This document shows positions 4,952 to 7,397 of a DNA stretch of 7,397 nucleotides, in pieces; position 1 is the first letter of the stretch, and each line of letters starts with the position of its first letter. The DNA is from Rhodospirillales bacterium (GTDB lineage: Bacteria; Pseudomonadota; Alphaproteobacteria; Acetobacterales; Acetobacteraceae), in assembly GCA_018971455.1 (NCBI GenBank), contig JAGXAV010000092.1:1-7397 (forward strand), written 5' to 3'. A program made the translations under genes and the position numbers. The notes under the pieces were generated by a model. The model was not told the DNA's origin, did not search any database, and saw nothing but the letters and a program-made list of their open reading frames with translations.

Positions 4952-5524
4952 ATGTTCGATCGCGACCGCTTCATCGCCGAATGCCAGGATGCGGCCAGCC
5001 GGAACGCGACGGACGACAATGCCATCCGCGGCGCCGTGCGCGACATTCTTGCCCGCGCGGTCGCCGAACCCGCCGCCGTGCTGCGCGGCCTCGGGGAACC
5101 CTCCCGCGCCGGCATCGACGTGCTCTACCGCTCGAACCAGATCACTGTGGTCAATCTGGTGTGGGCGCGGCGCATGTCGATCATGCCGCACAACCACAAT
5201 ATGTGGGCGCTCATCGGCATCTACACCGGACGGGAGGACAACATCTTCTGGCGGCGCATGCCGGGGGCCGATCCGCGCGAGATCACGGCGGCGGGGGCGC
5301 GCTCGCTCTGCGCCGGCGATGTCGATGTCCTCGGCCGCGACATCATCCACTCCGTGCTCAACCCGATCGACCGGCTGACCGGCGCCATCCACATCTACGG
5401 CGGCGATTTCGTCGCGGCCGAGCGCAGCCAGTGGGATGCCGAGAACCTGCGCGAGAAACCCTTCGACCACGCCGAGGCGCGCCGCCTCTTCGAGGAGGCG
5501 AATATCGGCCCCGGCCGCGCCTAG
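4952..5524 (+). CDS. Cysteine-dioxygenase-like cupin protein, predicted metal-dependent enzyme
   Basis: A 190-residue double-stranded beta-helix protein related to thiol dioxygenases. Residues 79-102 read PHNHNMWALIGIYTGREDNI and onward, giving metal ligands H80 and H82. H133 in GRDIIHSVLNP supplies the third histidine. AIHIYGGDF (145-153) matches the His-x-Tyr position (H147/Y149) that cysteine and 3-mercaptopropionate dioxygenases use in catalysis. Known relatives bind Fe(II) by three histidines and oxidise a thiol to a sulfinate with O2; the substrate here is unknown. The first 75 residues are mostly helical, as in the family. ATG 4952 has a good GGAGAGG ribosome binding site (4941-4947). 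It is divergent from the methyltransferase operon and followed by two tandem stem-loops. No sulfur-metabolism genes are adjacent. Confidence 0.88.
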   Translation: MFDRDRFIAECQDAASRNATDDNAIRGAVRDILARAVAEPAAVLRGLGEPSRAGIDVLYRSNQITVVNLVWARRMSIMPHNHNMWALIGIYTGREDNIFWRRMPGADPREITAAGARSLCAGDVDVLGRDIIHSVLNPIDRLTGAIHIYGGDFVAAERSQWDAENLREKPFDHAEARRLFEEANIGPGRA

Positions 5525-5533
5525 TGCACGATC

Positions 5534-5557
5534 CGGCCTGATGGACTCATCAGGCCG
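5534..5557. repeat. Perfect stem-loop, 10-bp stem and 4-nt loop, just after the cupin stop codon
   Basis: CGGCCTGATG (5534-5543) and CATCAGGCCG (5548-5557) are perfect inverted arms around a GACT loop, 9 nt beyond the stop codon. There is no T-tract on either side, so it is not a standard intrinsic terminator. It could protect the 3' end of the cupin mRNA, act with Rho, or be one copy of an interspersed palindromic repeat. Confidence 0.6.
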
Positions 5558-5566
5558 CATGAAGGT

Positions 5567-5594
5567 GCGCCGGAAAACAGCGATCCTCCGGCGC
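5567..5594. repeat. Second stem-loop, 8-bp stem and 12-nt loop
   Basis: GCGCCGGA (5567-5574) and TCCGGCGC (5587-5594) form a perfect 8-bp stem, which a GG/CC pair can extend past a bulged T (5566). It begins only 9 nt after the first stem-loop. On the plus strand it is followed by CCGGTTTGG, a poor T-tract, so termination is possible but not clear. Confidence 0.5.
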
Positions 5595-5599
5595 CCGGT

Positions 5600-5628
5600 T
5601 TGGCAGCGGCGGCGGGGACGGCTATCAC
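5600..5628 (+). promoter_or_regulatory. Probable sigma-70-type promoter of the DUF3297 gene
   Basis: TTGGCA (5600-5605; five of six consensus matches), a 17-bp spacer and TATCAC (5623-5628; four of six) predict a start near 5635 and a leader of about 55 nt. This supports independent expression of the small gene rather than read-through from the cupin gene across the two stem-loops. Confidence 0.45.
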
Positions 5629-5689
5629 CATGGCGCCACCTGCCGCCACGGCGCGCACGGGCAGCGCGCCACCAGACGAAAGCCCCGCC

Positions 5690-5938
5690 ATGACCCAAAC
5701 CCCGCCCGACCGCCTCTCCAACGACCCGCGCAGCCCCTACTACGACGAGGAGGCGCTGGTGCGCGGCATCGGCATCCGTTTCAAGGGTGTCGAGCGCACC
5801 AATGTCGAGGAATACTGCGTCAGCGAGGGCTGGGTGCGGGTGGCCGTCGGCAAGACCGTGGACCGGCACGGCATGCCGCTGACCATGAAGCTCACCGGCG
5901 CCGTCGAACCCTATTTCCGCGACGACGCGCGCGGCTGA
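5690..5938 (+). CDS. DUF3297 family protein
   Basis: An 82-residue soluble protein with the family's near-invariant pattern: PPDRLSNDPRSPYYDEE (5-21), RGIGIRFKGVERTNVEEYC (25-43), VSEGWVRVAVGKTVDRHG (44-61), and PLTMKLTGAVEPYF (63-76). The function of DUF3297 is not known to me; the protein is small and highly conserved across proteobacteria. The start is set at ATG 5690 because the family begins M-T-x-x-PPDRLS; in-frame ATGs at 5600 and 5630 would add a low-complexity Ala/Thr segment and would overlap the promoter. The ribosome binding site is weak (GAAAG). It is convergent with the PrpB-like gene, leaving 15 bp between stop codons. Confidence 0.92.
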   Translation: MTQTPPDRLSNDPRSPYYDEEALVRGIGIRFKGVERTNVEEYCVSEGWVRVAVGKTVDRHGMPLTMKLTGAVEPYFRDDARG

Positions 5939-5953
5939 GCCCGGCGCCGCCCG

Positions 5954-6871
5954 TCACGCCGGCTGCGGCATCGCCGTCGGGATCACCGTGGTCACGATCG
6001 AGGCGTCGAGCGCCTCGTACTGCGCATAGGCGATGGTGGCGTAGAGCTCGGCGCGCGTCTGCATCCGATCGACCATGCCGTGGGTGCCGCCATCGCGCCG
6101 GATCGCCGCGTAGAGATCCTCCTGCGCCTTGTTGGCAACCCGCAGCGAACTCACCGGCCAGATCACCATACGGTAGCCCATCTCCGCGAACTCGGCCGCA
6201 GTGAAGAACGGCGTGCGGCCGAACTCGGTCATGTTGGCGAGCAGGGGCGCGTCCACCCGGCGGGCGAATTCGCGGAACATCTCCGCCGTGTTCAGCGCTT
6301 CGGGGAAGATCGCGTCGGCGCCGGCCTCCAGATACATCCTGGCGCGCGCCACCGCCCCGTCCATCCCCTCGCTCGCCGCCGCGTCGGTGCGGGCGATCAG
6401 GTAGAGGTGCCGGCGGGCCTTGCGGGCGGCCGCCACCTTGGCGGCCATGTCCCGCGCATCGGCCAGCTTCTTGTCGTTCAGATGGCCGCATTTCTTGGGC
6501 AGCAGCTGGTCCTCGATATGCACCGCCGCCGCCCCCGCATCCTCGAAGCTGCGCACCATGTGCATCACGTTCAGCGCCTCGCCGTAGCCGGTGTCGCCAT
6601 CCACCAGCACCGGCAGCCCGGTGCGCGCCACCTGGCGGATGAAGAAGCCGACCTCGTCCACCGTGATGATGCCGAGGTCCGGCAGGCCCATCGAGGCGGT
6701 CATCGCAGCACCGGAGAGATAGGCCGCCTCGAACCCCGCCGCCTTGGCCTGCAGGGCCGCCTGCCCGTTATGCGTGCCGGGAATGCCCAGAATGCCGCCA
6801 CGCGCAAGCAGGGCGCGGAAACGCTCCCCGGCGGGCAGGTGCGGCAGGTCGTCGGCGACCAGATAGGTCAT
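5954..6871 (-). CDS. prpB: 2-methylisocitrate lyase-like enzyme (isocitrate lyase/PEP mutase superfamily)
   Basis: A 305-residue (beta/alpha)8-barrel enzyme, close to E. coli PrpB in length. Visible elements are YLSGAAMTASMGLPDLGI (51-68), the Mg-binding LVDGDTGYG (89-97), HIEDQ (118-122) and the lyase loop KKCGH (126-130) with catalytic Cys128. NMTEFGRTPFFTAAEF and the terminal MQTRAELYATIAYAQYE also match PrpB. The Cys in the KxCGH loop argues for C-C bond cleavage rather than a phosphonate mutase. PrpB splits 2-methylisocitrate into pyruvate and succinate in propionate degradation. However, the protein has DGDTGYG where E. coli has DADIGFG, and no prpC, prpD or acnD is nearby. A related 2-methylmalate- or isocitrate-type lyase therefore cannot be excluded. 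ATG 6871 has an AGGGAG site 7 nt upstream that lies next to the transporter's stop codon, so the two genes are probably one operon. Confidence 0.85.
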   Translation of the reverse strand: MTYLVADDLPHLPAGERFRALLARGGILGIPGTHNGQAALQAKAAGFEAAYLSGAAMTASMGLPDLGIITVDEVGFFIRQVARTGLPVLVDGDTGYGEALNVMHMVRSFEDAGAAAVHIEDQLLPKKCGHLNDKKLADARDMAAKVAAARKARRHLYLIARTDAAASEGMDGAVARARMYLEAGADAIFPEALNTAEMFREFARRVDAPLLANMTEFGRTPFFTAAEFAEMGYRMVIWPVSSLRVANKAQEDLYAAIRRDGGTHGMVDRMQTRAELYATIAYAQYEALDASIVTTVIPTAMPQPA

Positions 6872-6883
6872 GGGCAGTCTCCC

Positions 6884-7397
6884 TCAGGAAAAGAACACCA
6901 GGCTGGCAAGCCCGAGCGCCGGCAGCAGCAATGCGGCCGCCCAGGCGATGTAGCCGAAAAACCCCGGCATGCGTATGCCGCGATGCGCGGCGATGGCGCG
7001 CACCAGCAGGTTGGGGGCGTTGCCGATATAGGTCAGCCCGCCGAACAGCACCGCGCCGCCGGCAATCGCCTCCAGCACCTGGTGCCACGCCCCGGCGAGC
7101 CGCGCCGCGTCGTCGCCGGCGGCGCGGAAGAACACCAGATAGGTCGGCGCGTTGTCGAGCAGCGCCGAGGCGAGCCCGGTCGCCCAGAAATAGGCAAGCG
7201 GCCGCGGCGCGCCCTGCCCGTCGGCCAGCAACGCCAGCGGGGCCGCCACCGGCCCCCCCGGTCCGGCCGCCAGCATGGCCATCAGCGGATCGATGGTCAC
7301 GAACAGGGCGGCGAACAGAATCCCCACCTCGGCCATCGGCGCCCAGGCAAAAAGATTGGCCTCGCGCAGGCGGCGCGGCGTGCCCCACAGCGAGGCG
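6884..7397 (-). CDS. C-terminal part of an NhaD/ArsB-type membrane transporter (annotated family: sodium:proton antiporter), cut by the right edge
   Basis: 170 residues are visible; the frame is open to the window edge, so the N-terminal part is missing. About four membrane segments can be seen: EVGILFAALFVTIDPLMAML, LAYFWATGLASALLDNAPTY, a third around AIAGGAVLFGGLTYIGNAPN, and IAWAAALLLPALGLASLVFF at the end. The segments DNAPTYLVFF and GGLTYIGNAPNLLV resemble the paired substrate-binding hairpins of the ion transporter superfamily (NhaD, ArsB, CitM/DASS types). The charged stretch TPRRLREANLFAWAP precedes the first visible helix. An internal ATG at 7336 is not the real start. It is followed after 12 nt by the PrpB-like gene; the pairing raises the possibility that it moves an organic acid rather than Na+, which is inference. 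Confidence 0.85.
   Translation of the reverse strand, partial: ASLWGTPRRLREANLFAWAPMAEVGILFAALFVTIDPLMAMLAAGPGGPVAAPLALLADGQGAPRPLAYFWATGLASALLDNAPTYLVFFRAAGDDAARLAGAWHQVLEAIAGGAVLFGGLTYIGNAPNLLVRAIAAHRGIRMPGFFGYIAWAAALLLPALGLASLVFFS

Noticed and set aside
5525..5689. CRISPR or tandem repeat array suggested by repeated CCGGC-rich words
   Set aside because: The two stem-loops are different sequences with no regular spacing and no repeated unit.
4910..5869. 319-residue minus-strand open frame antisense to the cupin and DUF3297 genes
   Set aside because: It lies opposite two confidently identified genes and across two stem-loops and a promoter; composition is typical of a GC-rich shadow.

Overview
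The window is GC-rich, densely packed bacterial chromosome. It most likely comes from an alphaproteobacterium. The best markers are an NDUFS4-type accessory subunit of respiratory complex I (a family typical of alphaproteobacteria and mitochondria), a DUF3297 protein and a methylisocitrate-lyase-like enzyme. I cannot place the organism more precisely. Apart from two tRNA genes and one lower-GC intergenic stretch (about 1260-1640), the window is protein-coding. There is no phage, transposase, CRISPR array or rRNA.

Layout. (1) 1-1197, minus strand: an OmpR/PhoB-type response regulator is followed after 35 nt by the first 110 residues of a probable secreted beta-strand-repeat protein that runs off the left edge. 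No sensor kinase is visible. (2) 1198-1738: a long non-coding stretch. It holds a convincing intrinsic terminator on the minus strand, an AT-rich block with a perfect palindrome and two direct repeats, and two abutting GANTC sites. (3) 1739-2326, minus strand: promoter, tRNA-Pro(UGG), NDUFS4-like gene, tRNA-Arg(UCU), with a terminator further down. This looks like a mixed tRNA/mRNA transcription unit. (4) 2452-4831, minus strand: a SAM-dependent methyltransferase, a class I-like histone-deacetylase-family enzyme and an exported DUF192 protein, the last two joined by an ATGA overlap. (5) 4952-5938, plus strand: a thiol-dioxygenase-like cupin protein divergent from the methyltransferase, then two tandem stem-loops, then a small DUF3297 protein with its own likely promoter. 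(6) 5954-7397, minus strand: a PrpB-like lyase 12 nt downstream of an NhaD/ArsB-type membrane transporter that runs off the right edge. This pair is convergent with the DUF3297 gene.

Most of the window is ordinary housekeeping or metabolic sequence. I see no clear undescribed system. The points most worth a second look are the tRNA-Pro/NDUFS4/tRNA-Arg unit with its 18-nt gap, the response regulator with an atypical receiver loop and a 56-residue tail sitting just upstream of a probable adhesin, and the structured non-coding stretch between tRNA-Arg and the regulator.
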